From positions 48,132,789 to 48,196,788 of the forward strand of contig CM019216.1 of assembly GCA_009741485.1 (NCBI GenBank): 64,000 nucleotides of DNA, given 5' to 3'. The position numbers were made by a program, and so were the translations under genes. The notes beneath the pieces were generated by a model. It made no database searches and was not told where the DNA came from. It saw nothing but the letters and a program-made list of their open reading frames with translations. The DNA comes from Malurus cyaneus samueli (lineage: Eukaryota > Chordata > Aves > Passeriformes > Maluridae). How positions within the stretch are numbered: position 1 is the stretch's first letter; each line of letters opens with the position of its first letter. Of this stretch, positions 13,906 to 25,300 are shown one piece after another.

Positions 13906-13965
13906 ACATGGGGACTACGTAAGGTGGGCTTGAGGACCTGTCAATAAAAGCCTGTTTCAGGATGG
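13906..13965 (+). other. NKAIN2: NKAIN2 3' UTR (short form, predicted)
   Basis: Sequence following the NKAIN2 stop up to about 15-20 nt past the first AATAAA. The cleavage site is inferred from the signal position. Longer 3' UTR forms reaching later signals, such as AATAAA near 14651, are possible and cannot be excluded from sequence alone. Confidence 0.5.
13943..13948 (+). promoter_or_regulatory. candidate polyadenylation signal AATAAA for NKAIN2
   Basis: A canonical AATAAA lies 37 nt after the stop codon, in GTCAATAAAAGCC. It is followed by a T/G-containing stretch (CCTGTTTCAGGATGG). Position and motif fit, but use of this signal is inference. Confidence 0.55.
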
Positions 13966-15634
13966 CCTCCTGCTTCTCTTCAAAGAGAAAAGAAATCCAA
14001 TTTTTGTGCTAAAAAAAATTATGTATAAAAGCTGATTGAACAGAGACAGGAAACAGAGACCTTCAGCCTCTCTTTCTAACAGGTACTAAAGGCGATGCCC
14101 CAGACCCCCTCCTTGGACCTCCTGCCTCCCAGCACTAGAGGGACAGAGCAGAGGCACTGGTGCCACCTTTTGTCCCTTCCTTTCCCTGGCCACCGCCAGC
14201 ACGGCCCATCTGGATTAAGACATGGACTCAGCCCACTCAGTGCTTTGGGAGCCTCCTCCACACTCCAGGTCGTGTCGAGTCTCCTCAGCCAACACAACAC
14301 TGAAATACCAGGATGACCTTGCAGCAGAAGTCAATAGACAGTGCATTGTTTGCCCTGAAGGCTGTACAGTTCATACTTGCCTTAACCCAACTGCGTTGCA
14401 CATTAGAGAAACGACGTGCAAGCTTTCCGAAGTTAACATGCTGCTGTTAATTCTGAACGATTTCTAAGTCAGTGGTTTTCTTCTGTTTGGTTTTGCTTTG
14501 TTTTCTTGTCAGGGAATAAGGCTCTGCTGCTCCATGGCTCCAGAGCAACCAAGTAGAAAACTGCCAGCTGTCTGATAAGTGCTTTACTTTTGGGGCTCCA
14601 CGGTGGTCAAGAAACAGTTTATTACAACTAAAATGAAAAATACATAAAGAAATAAATGAGACCTTTTGGGGGTCAGGGTGGGGAAAGGGGTAACAGAAAC
14701 TAATAATTGAACCTACTGGAAATAAGCAGCAGAAACAGTGCTTCTTAATCCCGCTGGTTTTATTTATTGCACTGTAGGTGCTTTTATAGCTATCTCTAAA
14801 CATCTTTTACTAACTACAGAGACATCTGCAGATTTCTATCAACAAAGGCCAACTGAATATGTACTAGCTACGTTTACTCTTTTATATCTAATTTCAACTA
14901 AAAAATTCTCTGTAAGTGAGTGCTTTTTTTCCAATTGCACCATAAGGGATCCACATATTTTATTTTTCGATTTCGGTTGGAGAGGGCAGGGAGGGATTAG
15001 TTGAGTTGAAGAAATGCTGAAGACCTTTTTGTGGTACATTTGGGGGATCTGTTGTGTGTTAGAACGTGTATTTTATCTTCCTGTATTATTGTGGCTGAAA
15101 AAAAACCCTGTGCTGTTACGTAGTTGGCAACAAGATGCCTTTGGGAATTTTGCTAGTAGGTCAATGTGTATATGAGATACTCTGAACTCCTGGGAACATA
15201 TGTTTTATTCTACATCTGATCTGTATTTTCAAGAACGTAGATGGCTTTCACTAGGAAAACCCAATATTTTGCTCAGGTTTTTCAGAAACTTGGATTGTCA
15301 TTGTTTCTTTGCTCAGACCTTGCATAGACAAACGCACGCACCAACCACACCTGAGGTGACCACGTAGCTTTTGAGGGCAAGAGGGAAGGTCAGCTCTTGG
15401 AAAGGCTCGAGGTAGCCCTGAGCAACTCACTTTTCCCTGCTGGCCAAACCCCGGCTCCAAAAGCCTCACACCATTCACCCATCCCTGTACAAGGCAGTGC
15501 CCTTTGCTGTGTCTGCATGGATGTACAGTGTCACAAGCAGCAACTCTGGACAATGACAGAGGAACAGGCATTCACCAGTGAAAACAAGACACGGGACATG
15601 TTCAGGAACGATACTTCCATTGATTCAGCAAGAT

Positions 15635-15709
15635 TTATATAGATATAGATAGCTCTCTCTATATATATATGTAAGTGTGTGAATGTGTGTGTATGTCAAT
15701 GTATATAAA
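15635..15709. repeat. AT/TG-rich imperfect microsatellite
   Basis: Short runs of TATAGA, CTCTCT, (TA)5 and GTGTGTG follow each other without a clean unit. This is ordinary degenerate simple sequence. Confidence 0.8.
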
Positions 15710-15851
15710 ATACACAGGACTAACTCTTGTTGGGGGCTGCATCACCCAGGAATGTTCCAGTGCAGTGGACCAAGGGCTCCCATCTCAGATACTGCTGGGA
15801 ATTTCACCCATGAAACAGGCACATCCCCTAGGCCTGATCCTGTAAAGCATT

Positions 15852-15895
15852 CATTGCTTTGGATCTCAAATTTCATTGATTTGGATCTCAAATTT
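15852..15895. repeat. tandem duplication, 2 x 22 nt
   Basis: CATTGCTTTGGATCTCAAAT + TT is followed immediately by the same unit with one difference (CATTGA instead of CATTGC). It looks like a recent local duplication. Confidence 0.9.
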
Positions 15896-16355
15896 AAATT
15901 ATCATGCTTGGGTATCTGAAAATCTGAGTTCCTACTGGATAGAGCTGGTTTTGACCCCCAGGAAACCCCATGAAACTTCCAACTGCCAGGCTGAAATTTC
16001 CCTTAACTTGAAAAATTTTAAAACTTTCTACTTTTATGTAGTGTTAAATATAGCAGATGTATAGTATTAAACACAATGAAGAGGTTTAAATGGAATGAAA
16101 ATGTCATAACAGGTTATTTTATCTTTCCCTGTATACCAGTTAATCAAAATGATTTCTATAAAAATCATTTTTTAACATGAAAAGAAACCAGTTGAGGCAC
16201 CTAAGCAGCAATCCAATTTTCAGAAGATAATTTTTCATACCTTTTAGTGATTTCCCATGGAACAGTGGCTACTGGTAGTTAGCAATTTTAGAAGTCAGAC
16301 AATTTAATGAAGTGTCTACACGTAGCTTATAGGCCTGATTTTAATTTAGAAAATT

Positions 16356-16478
16356 TTGGCCTTAATTTCTCTGTGTCTTAGTCTTCCCATCTATAATACG
16401 GGAATAATATGTGCCTCGCAGGCTTTTTGTGAGGTCTGAATTGTTAATGTTTGTAAAATGCTTAGGAAATAGGAAGCA
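16356..16478 (+). mobile_element. MIR-type SINE remnant (plus strand)
   Basis: The order of blocks CTCTGTGTCTTAGTCTTCCC, ATCTATAATACGGGAATAAT, GTGCCTCGCAGGCTTTTTGT, GAGGTCTGAATTGTTAATG and GTAAAATGCTTAGGAA matches the 3' half of a MIR-family SINE (CTCAGTTTCCTCATCTGTAA, GGGATAATA, then a block ending in GTGAGG and AAGCGCTTAG). It is old but clearly collinear over about 120 nt. The tRNA-related 5' part with its A and B boxes is not recognisable. Confidence 0.75.
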
Positions 16479-16535
16479 CATCTAACTACTATGGATTGCA
16501 ATATTAATGTGTATTCATATATTACATATAGAGTA

Positions 16536-16594
16536 GATACACACACTCACATACACACAGCATACATATATATATACACATACATACTTATATG
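16536..16594. repeat. imperfect CA/TA microsatellite
   Basis: Alternating ACACAC, ATACACACAG and (TA)n stretches. This is degenerate dinucleotide repeat. Confidence 0.8.
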
Positions 16595-17479
16595 AAGTTG
16601 GTATTCATAACCCTTCTTAAGTTGCAGTTAGAGCACCACCATTTAACAAATTAGGACTGTTGACTACTCAACTAAATGATTAGTGGACAGATCTCTTCTG
16701 GAAGCAGTTTAGAGCACAGTAATGTGAGAATATCTGGATGGCATTTTTGATTTGTACAGCTGTATCCTCCTCAAAATCCAGTAAAGAATGTTATTTTTCT
16801 AGGCTGGGCTTTTGTTATAAACTAAAATATTCAGAAGGCAAGAGATACAATCCAAATGTGTCCTTTTTTTCTTTTCTTTTTGGCATTTGTTAATTCTGAA
16901 TGTATTTTTAACAAAAGTGATTTTTTTGACTTACTAGTGTAATTTGCATTTAAAAAAAAAATAAATGGAAAAAATATAGGTTTCCAAGCTATTCATGGCC
17001 CCCTGCTGCTATTCAGAACTTACAGGAAACTCAGAATGACTGTTCCCAGCTGAGCAACAATGCAGGATAAAGAATCCTATTACATTTACATGATGACAAT
17101 CCCGATCTGTGCAGTGCATGGATGTGACAGCCCTGAATAGAAATTGCCGGGTCACGACACCATTTTAACGCTGTCATATGTACCAGGTATTTTCATTATC
17201 ACTGACACTAAAAGGTTTCTTTTACAAGGCTGACTGCAACAGACTCTATACTTAGGAAACAGGTCTGGTTTTGCCCACTCATCACAAATTTTAATGTGAT
17301 AGGTATAGAATTGCCAACAGTGTTAAGTATTGCAAAAGTAATCCTCGTTAAGCAGGAACTATGTAACACAGATATTTCCACCGTATTCATATTCTTTTAT
17401 ATGCTGTTTATTGTCCCTACAATTAAATTATGAAATCCTGTCCTGGGCAAAATGTTTATAGAGCTCACACATATTGGCA

Positions 17480-17552
17480 GCTTGCCTGAGGTCATTTAAT
17501 AAAGGTGGAGCAGAATGATGCACATTTTGAGACACCCGGTCATGCTCTCTTA
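17480..17552 (-). mobile_element. MIR-type SINE remnant (minus strand)
   Basis: The plus strand reads CTTGCCTGAGGTCATTTAAT, AAAGGTGGAGCAGAATGATG and CCCGGTCATGCTCTCTTAGG. This fits the antisense of the MIR core (CTTGCCCAAGGTCACACAGC, GGCAGAGC, then GTGCTCTTAACC). Only the core region is preserved. Confidence 0.55.
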
Positions 17553-20500
17553 GGATGATTTCTTAGAAAGAGAATTCTTTCTCTTTCATTAGGATTTTTT
17601 AAGTCTTCCATATAGTGCAAGTGATACTTTTCAGTCAGGTAAGGAGAAATGGTTTGTGCTCCACTTGCTTAATTTAAGTGCAATGCACCACTGCTGCACA
17701 GCATTTTGAGAGTCTGGCACAGTTATGCATTGATCCCTGGATGCCTCCGGATAGGAATGGCTATTAACTCAGTGTCTTGTTTTGATCACTTGCATGCTTA
17801 CCCTCCATTTGAGCACACTGGTAGTAGCCAAAGCAAGACTCCATACACCCTGCATCACTCCACCCTGTAATATTTTCATTTCCAGTCCTCTGTTTTGCTT
17901 TTAAATGCAAATACTAAGAGAAGGAGGAGTTTTCTCACAAAGACAGAAGGCCCCATGAATAGTCTGTGTGTTTGAATTGCTTTCTGACTGTCTACTGATG
18001 AGTAACTGGGATGAAATTGATGGACTTCTGGGGTTTGTTTTCTAGCCCTTCTGAATCAGGCTTCTTCCCAGCACACACGGACTGGCAGCAGGCACTGCAG
18101 GTAAGCCAGGTTTTGTTGAAGAACCAAAGCACAGCAATACTGCAGACAGCACCATGTCCATTGCTCCTTGGAGAAAGATGAAGACAGTTGTTATGCTAAT
18201 TGGTCTGCCTCAAGCTGTGTGCAATATTAAATGCAATTACCATGCATAAAAGAAACTGCCCTTTAGACTGCAATTACTCATTCACATACAGAAGTGGCAC
18301 AGCACAGAATTAATCAGGAAAAGATATTTTCTTTCTGTTGTCACCAACATGCTTCACCTCCTGCCATGGATTGGAGAAATCAGCTCTGTTTGATCTCATG
18401 TCCTGATAAGTCTTTCTGTTCAGACCTTCACCAAGAGAAGAAATTGCAGCCAGTTAGGGTTGAGATCTTGGCATACCTGAGTGGTTTAGGAGGATATTGT
18501 ACCAAATGTAAAGTTCTAAGTAGCATCATACATGCACTTGTTGCCCACCTCTCTCCATATGTACAAAAGAAGGGGTTTTTAAGATGCACTTTTCCTTTAT
18601 ATCTCAGAAACCAACACAGATGATGTCTTTCACAAGTGTCTTCTAAATCCTGCCAAGAACACGAATGAGATCTTTCAATAAAAAAATCCAATAAGAGCAC
18701 CATCTTTTCTGCTCTCTGTTGAGCAGAAACTCTTGAGACTTCCAAACGCCTTGGGATTATTATTTTGGATAGATAGGAGCACTGTGAAACCTGAGCATTA
18801 AAAAGCAAATAATGCTTATGATCATCTATGATTCAAAATAAAATCTTCTATACAAAAGCCATACTTCTGCATCCACCAGTGGAAAAGGGTCTTTATTGCC
18901 ATCTGTGACCTAATCGCTTTCCCAGCTTTGCCTTTGTCCTGCTGGAAAATAGGTTAAGGGAGGCTTAAGGTGAAGAAGCGTGTTCACATTCATCATGTGC
19001 TCTCCAACAGTCTCCCGTTTTGCCACACAGAATGATGTTTCATATCTATTTGGTTTCTTTCTCCTCTCTCTCTTCTTGTCTCATTCTCACTCTCTCTGCC
19101 TGAGCACAACCCAAATACGTGCCCAAAATTACAAACTGCCCTTTGTCACATCCATTGTTTCCAACTCAAATAAAAATGGTGGTGGCAATCATGGAGGGCA
19201 GTGTCACTGAAGATGTGCACAAAACGACGAGAAGAGGAAGCACAAGGTTATGTACATCCTCTAAAGGCCCCAACAGGGAGACATTTATCAGAATGGTAAA
19301 TGTTGGCAGCATTACAGCATTACAAGCCATGAGATTTAGCAAGGCGTGGTAGGAATCATTTTCACATGTGCAATTATACTTGCTAAAGCTATAGTTCACT
19401 GAGTGCACAGAAAGTCAGAAATATCCAGAGCTACAAAAAGCACAAGTGAATTAGAAGAAAATTCATAAAACATGTTTGTGAACACATTTACTGGATTCAG
19501 ATTAACATTCCAATTTCTTCACAATTGTCTCAGGATTGTGATTTTCCCCCTTGCAAACATTTAGATTGTTGGTTTCTGTGCAAGCAGGTGAATATTTTGT
19601 TCCTAGGAGAGCATGTGCAATTGCTTTAATTTACATGGGGTTCTCATTTTTGATGCATCTGTGTGCATTGGTCCTAAATGTTGGCTCAGTTCACTCAGTC
19701 ATGCATACATACACCCACTTTGTGAGTATATTTTATGGTAGAGATCCATAACCACACACAGTCTTTCCCCTTTTCTACTTATCTTTTCCTATCCCTACTC
19801 TCAAGACATTCAAAGTCCCAAGTGTTTCTTTTCTAGACAGGTATTTGGTATACAAAAATCATTATTTGGTTGTACAAGCATGGTGCAATCTATGAATACA
19901 ATAAATAAGACAGTCGTTTCTGCAAAGAGTTTATGTGATAAAGCAAATAAATGATAATATTTCAGTTAAGGAAAAAAAAGAAAAATATGATCTCATAATC
20001 TCACTCTGCTGTTAAATTTCAGTTAATCAAAGAAGAGAGTGACAAAAAAAAACAGAAAAAGGAGTAGATCAGGGAAACAAGAACTTGGAGTACAGTTATA
20101 AGGTGACATAGTTACAGCATGTACATAAAAGAACTGAGTAAAAGAATCAGCCATTTATGTCATACTAGGGTATCCAATTAATTTATGATAGCTCCACATA
20201 GACGTATTATATCCTATCTCACATTTTAAAGGCATTTAAAACAGTAGCTATGGAAGAAAAACAACATCAAAGGGACTGCACATTGATGTAATCACAAAAG
20301 GTTGATGGATTGATTCAATTAATCAGGGACTCATTTCTAAGAGTTCTGCAGGGATTTATTTACCAAACACTTACATTGTTTATTTTGCTCTCTGGAGGGT
20401 TTGTATATTGTAATTTTTCTTCATTATTCTCCTTGTTTCATTCATCAATTTCTGACAAATGTTTTCACGCTGATATGTGGCATTTTAGGCATGAAAATTG

Positions 20501-20884
20501 TTCACATTTACTGATTTAAAGCAGCACACTCCAAACTTCCAGTAACTGACAACTTTTGTTTATTTCCCTCAGGTCCTGAGAAACACTAGCCATCTATAAT
20601 TAATATAAAGATGTGTTTTCCATTTAATCTTTGCTTTCAATGTCTGCTCAACCTGACAAGGATGTAAGTTCTTGTCTGGCATAACCTGTTTAAACTTTAG
20701 ACGGAAACTTACTATAAAAAACATTTTGAACACTCCCAACACTAAATAGAATAACTGCTCCCTCTCTGGCTTTTCCTTATATTTTGTAGTTCAAATCCAG
20801 GAAAACAATGCAATAGTGTTTTAAGAAGGACAGCAGTTTCACCACGTTTTCCGTAGGTTTAGATAATTTTTTAACAGGGCAAAT
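17553..20884. other. gene-free stretch, nothing recognised
   Basis: AT-rich sequence with only short, overlapping frames. I recognised no mobile element, RNA gene or exon. Some frames near 18294-18808 run about 110-125 codons on both strands but overlap each other and carry no domain. Confidence 0.4.
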
Positions 20885-21310
20885 AGTGATGGGACAAGGA
20901 GGAATGGTTTTGGTAGTGAAAGAGGGCATCTTGGATTAGATACTCGGAAAAAATACTTTCCTTTGAGAGTGGTGAGGCACTGGAACAGGTTGTCCAGAGA
21001 AGTGATGGATGCCCCATTCCTGGAAGTGCTCAAGACCAGCTTGGATGGTGAGTGAATCAACAATTACAAAGTAACTACAGACAGCCATCAAACCACAACC
21101 AAAATTCAAAGAGTGTATTTATATCATCACCTCACTAACAATGCTGGGCAGCAGGGACACACAAGGACACAGGCTCCACCCTGTTTAGTTCATCCCAGCA
21201 GGCTGCAGCAATCTGGTCTAGTGGAAGGTGTCCCTACTTATGGCCAGGGTTTTGGAACTAGATGATCTTTAAGGTCCCTTCCAACTCAAACCATTCCACA
21301 TTTCTATGAT
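20885..21310 (+). mobile_element. CR1 LINE 3' end (plus strand), interrupted by an insertion
   Basis: The stretch from ATGGGACAAGGAGGAATGGT through GGTGAGGCACTGGAACAGGT, TGGATGCCCCATTCCTGGAA and CAGCTTGGATGG is a typical avian CR1 3' region. It resumes at 21201 with GGCTGCAGCAATCTGGTCTA, GTGGAAGGTGTCCCT and TGGAACTAGATGATCTTTAA, and ends in the hallmark CCTTCCAACTCAAACCATTC with a degenerate TTCTATGA-type octamer. The copy is 5'-truncated, as CR1 copies usually are. Bases 21049-21200 do not belong to CR1. Confidence 0.92.
21049..21200. mobile_element. unidentified 152-bp insertion within CR1, TG...CA ends
   Basis: CR1 similarity stops after TTGGATGG and resumes at GGCTGCAGCAATCTGG. The intervening 152 bp begin TGAGTGAATCAA and end CATCCCAGCA, so they have the TG/CA termini typical of LTRs. 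I do not recognise the family, I see no clear target-site duplication (GG on each side also occurs in the uninterrupted CR1), and there is no AATAAA inside. It could be a short solo LTR, a fragment, or a different kind of insertion. Confidence 0.5.
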
Positions 21311-21796
21311 TTTCTACTTTAATACTGTCAGAGCATGTACTTCAAAGTCAATACACAGAAATGGCCAAAAGTCAGATCAAGTCACAGCTTACAAAATGGC
21401 AGATACTGGGTACGACAGAGGTCTGTGAAAGATAAAAAACTGAAACGGAAAGAAAACCATTCTTTGAAAGTGTTGAGTCTCATTTGGGCAAATATTTTTA
21501 TTTTCAACTATCAGGAATATTGAACCTCTAATTTTATTTTATTTTTTTTTAAAGACTGATGTTCATTGCATACATATATACAGCATGAGTGATTCACAGG
21601 CATCTTCAGCGGTGGTCTAATTCTTACTTCACTTTTAGGTGGCTAGGAACAACTTTTCAGGAAAAGTAAAAGATCACAGACCCAGAGACAGGAGCCATGG
21701 CAGCTTGCATCATGTGACAGCCTTCCCCATTGGATTTAGAAAACCCCACCCTATCTATTAAACCTGTTGTAACAGACAGATGGAGAGACAGAGTTG

Positions 21797-22056
21797 TCAG
21801 TGATACCCAGTGACACCCACTGAAACACAGAAGGTTCCCTCTGAACATTAGGAAACACTTTCTTACTGTCAGAGTCACCGAGCACTAGCACGGATTGCCA
21901 AAGGAAGTTGTGGGATCTCCATCCCTAGAGACAGTCGAAGCTTGACTGGACATGGACCTGGGCAATGTTCTGAAGGTGGTTCTGTGTGAGCAAAGTTGTT
22001 GGACTAAATGATTACCAGGTGCAGCCTCAACCATTCTCTGATTCTGTGATTTGTCC
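21797..22056 (+). mobile_element. CR1 LINE 3' end (plus strand)
   Basis: The collinear blocks CTGAAACACAGAAGGTTCCC, TCTGAACATTAGGAAACACT, TTCTTACTGTCAGAGTCACC, GAGCACTAGCACGGATTGCC, GTTGTGGGATCTCCATCC and GGACATGGACCTGGGCAATG lead to CCTCAACCATTCTCTGATTC + TGTGATT, the CR1 octamer-type end. The copy is 5'-truncated. It is the best preserved CR1 tail in the window, and of a different subfamily from the copy at 20885. Confidence 0.93.
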
Positions 22057-22285
22057 CTTATTCAAGCTACATTATTTTCCCCATTGGAAATATTCCTAGT
22101 ATATCAAGAGGATGCAAAAATCAGTCAGGGTCAGGGGAGTCTCAGAATAAACCTTTAGAGTGAAAATAAAAGGTCTGTGTATTAAGAGAGAAAAAGAAAT
22201 CTTTTCAGGAAAAACCCTATCAGTTTCTATGATATATTGGTTATTATTGTTCCTTTATTTGAGACTTCTTTATTTGGCTACTTGG

Positions 22286-22332
22286 ATGAAATCCCAGCTC
22301 CATTAAGGTCAGTGGGAATTTTGCTGTTTTTT
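22286..22332. repeat. possible half of an ancient palindromic amniote repeat
   Basis: GATGAAATCCCAGCTCCATT followed by AAGGTCAGTGGGAATTTTGC resembles one arm of a palindromic interspersed repeat seen in birds, turtles and crocodilians (GAAATCCTGGCTCCATTGAA, then GTCAATGGGAGTTTTGC). The second arm is not seen here. The identification is by eye only. Confidence 0.35.
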
Positions 22333-25300
22333 TTACAGGATTTCAAGATCTCATACTTTGCAATTAAGATGCCTGTATATTTGCTTTTCTTCAAAAACAA
22401 AAACCCACATCCATCATCCTCAATAATTTTTAAATGTTCAACAAAAAAATGAGATTTTTTTTTTCCTCTTTCATGCTCAGCATTCGCAAAGTTTATGGTC
22501 TGGTGATATAAAAATTTTATCTGTACTCATTTGTGCTGACCCATATAACTTGCTCATTGCCACATTTGTGCCAGTAAAATCTTTCTATCATTCCCATTCT
22601 CCTGTGTATTTCATTTCATGTGAATGAATGTCACCCAGGAGAGTAACACCCTGGGAGATTTTCTGCAAAACATGAGTATTAAGGAAAAGTCAAAAGACAT
22701 TTGCATAGCTATTTGGCCAATGTGATAGTAGGAATCTGCTACGTGACGTCTTTTCCCTTTATAAGTGCTCAATATTTGTTTTAACCCAGAATTCTCAGTG
22801 TAAATATTTCACATACTTCTAGCTTCTTGTTCAGTTGCACAGAGCTCCTCAGACTTGATAAGATTTCCATTGAGCAAACTGATTCAGCAGCAGGCAAACT
22901 TCTGCACATAAACAGAAAGATAAAGCACAACTTCAAAAGATGGGCTAATAATATCCAGTGCTTTTGGAAATCAGATACTTTCACCAAAGGCATTTCTCAG
23001 TCTAGAGTTTCTCCTGTGAAAAAATGCATCTTGTTCATTAATTTACAGCCTGGAATGTAGTTCCAGACAAAACTCTGTGCAGGTGAGACTCCCACTCTGA
23101 CAGTCACTGTCAACCTCATACTCCTCTCTGTGAAAGGATTATAGATGAGAAATAAGCACTGCCCCTTCAGGCCTGTGCCCTTGAGCTTGTCCATCTCACA
23201 CCTGAGACTGATGCCCCTGACAGTCTCAGTTCTCATGGGCATGTTTAGTTATTGAACTGAGCCTCTGGTGAGTGCCAGGTAAAATTAAATAAGGTGTCTA
23301 CATCCTTAGTGGCAAAGCACCCAGGGTGCCAGCGGTGCTGTCACCTGAGCAGGGACAGATCTAGGCACAGAGGGACTAGAAAAGTCCTTCCAGCAGAGGC
23401 AACCAGGAAGGGCAGCAACATCTATATCCCTGATCTCTGCTTCTTCCAGTCCCAAACACCCCCAGTCCCTGCTCCATCACCAATAGCACCCAGAGGTGAC
23501 CAATGGTACCAGCCAAGAGATCACATCCTCCTGGCACCAACAGGATAAACAAGTCTGCACCTGTAGGAATCACTTGCAAAGTCTCTGTTTGAACTCAGAT
23601 CATGTCATCTTGTAAGAGATGCAGTTAGAATTTTGTCTGGCAACAGCTTTTTACACTTCAAGTGGCAAAGCCCTGCCTTGCTTCACTTTGGACTTAAGAG
23701 TGAGTTCGATTAGAGGAGCAATTTGGTAAGCAGGAACAATTCTCCCCTTTTTTTGCATTAGGAAAGATATAGTTCAGGTACACTTCTAAAAAACAAACTA
23801 CATGTGGAAAAAGATAATTCACTGTTTGAACTTGAACATATTCAAGTCTTCTTTATGGATGTGAAGACATCCTAAGTCAAGTGCATAGTTATTTAGTGTC
23901 ATTATTTTTATTAATGCTTTTTGATTTAAATAAGCATAAATAATTTCTTTATTATTTTAAAATTCCTCATATCAGTGGCAAATCTTTTACCTTTAGATGT
24001 ACACATTACATTAAGAAAAATCAAAGGATATAGAAGGAAAGATTGACATGAAAGCATTCAACAACACCTGCATACTCTTAAGTTAACCATCAGGATCAAT
24101 CTCAAAAACTGTCTCCGAGCTCAGACTTATAAACCACCTACACTGCAAAAAAAGCTCCTCAGTCCTGGAAGTCATATAATTGTGGCCAGAAGTTCTGTTT
24201 GTCTCAGGATGTTAAAATCTGTGTAAATGTCTGACTGGTCACTGTCCCAGATCATCTCCCCGTCCTATCACCTTTGCTGATGGCCCCAGGTATGTGAAAT
24301 GTAAGTTCATCATTCAGTTTTTGTCCCTGGATTATTTCCTTTTCACCTGCATAGTTCATAACAGAACCTGGAGAAAGAGTCCAGGCAGATTTCTAGAAGG
24401 ACCTCTTGGCATTAATAACAACAGATTTCTGGAAGGACCTGCTGCCATGTTTAACAATGGGACTTTCTGAGCAAACAGAGATGGTGAAAGGACCCCAGGC
24501 TGGGTCTTCTCAAACATCAAGGGGCTGCTTGTACTTCTAAAGAACTGGTCTCAGCAGACCAAGCTGTTTCTTCAGCCACCTCATTTCTGTTGGGTCTGTG
24601 AGGAGAGTTACCCTCAAATCACATCCCCAGTTTCATTGAAAGTCAGCAAATCCTAAACTCTGCTTGGGTATTTAGCTTCTTGGGCATTTTTGAATGCCCC
24701 ACTAATGTTTATTTTTATTTTCTAACTCCTGTGAAGTGGAACAAAAGGACCTTTGAAAATCAGTGCCTTGCAATTTGAACTTGTGGACAGGAACACTTTG
24801 CTCATCAGGCTAAATAAATTCAGTCATTTGATTCAGCCCTTAGGTTTCAGGTCTCCAAATGTATTACACTCTGATAATTTCCCTGTGATTTTTCAGAGCT
24901 TTTATGAACAGAAAAATAGAAACTTCATCCACATCTGCTCTGATACTGTTTGAGTTCCTGATATAATGAATGCATATCAGTAATAACAAAAATAGCTGAT
25001 CTGTGGCAGCCCACGCTGTGTGACAGTTTGTACAATGATTTTTTACCCTCAAACTCCATCACTTCAGAATCCCTTCCTCTCCCATCTGTCCTAAACAAGT
25101 GGGAGAGGCTTTTTGCTAGAAAATGTACTTTTTTAAGTACCTCTCTGGAGGAAGCATAACAACTCTGCCTTAAGAAAAATGCTGTTCAGCCCTTCCCGTG
25201 TGTCAGAATGGAAGCCGCTACTAATTATAACTAAGATCCTGTCAGTTATCTGAATTCACTGGTAATTCTCATAAGATCCTGAAGAAAGTGAGTAAACACA

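Larger units (their letters stand above)
13966..16355 (+). other. 3' flank of NKAIN2, no gene recognised
   Basis: Non-coding DNA with a locally GC-richer patch at about 14090-14330 that follows an acceptor-like TCTTTCTAACAG. The patch has overlapping short frames on both strands and no recognised protein. Simple TA/TG-rich repeats lie at 15635-15709 and a 22-nt duplication at 15852-15895. The phrase GGCCTGATCCTGTAAAGCA (15834 onward) resembles an old amniote repeat, weakly. Confidence 0.5.

Noticed and set aside
13670..13933. Plus-strand frame ending just after the NKAIN2 terminal acceptor
   Set aside because: It crosses the acceptor at 13895 and reads the exon in the wrong phase; the spliced NKAIN2 frame stops at 13905.
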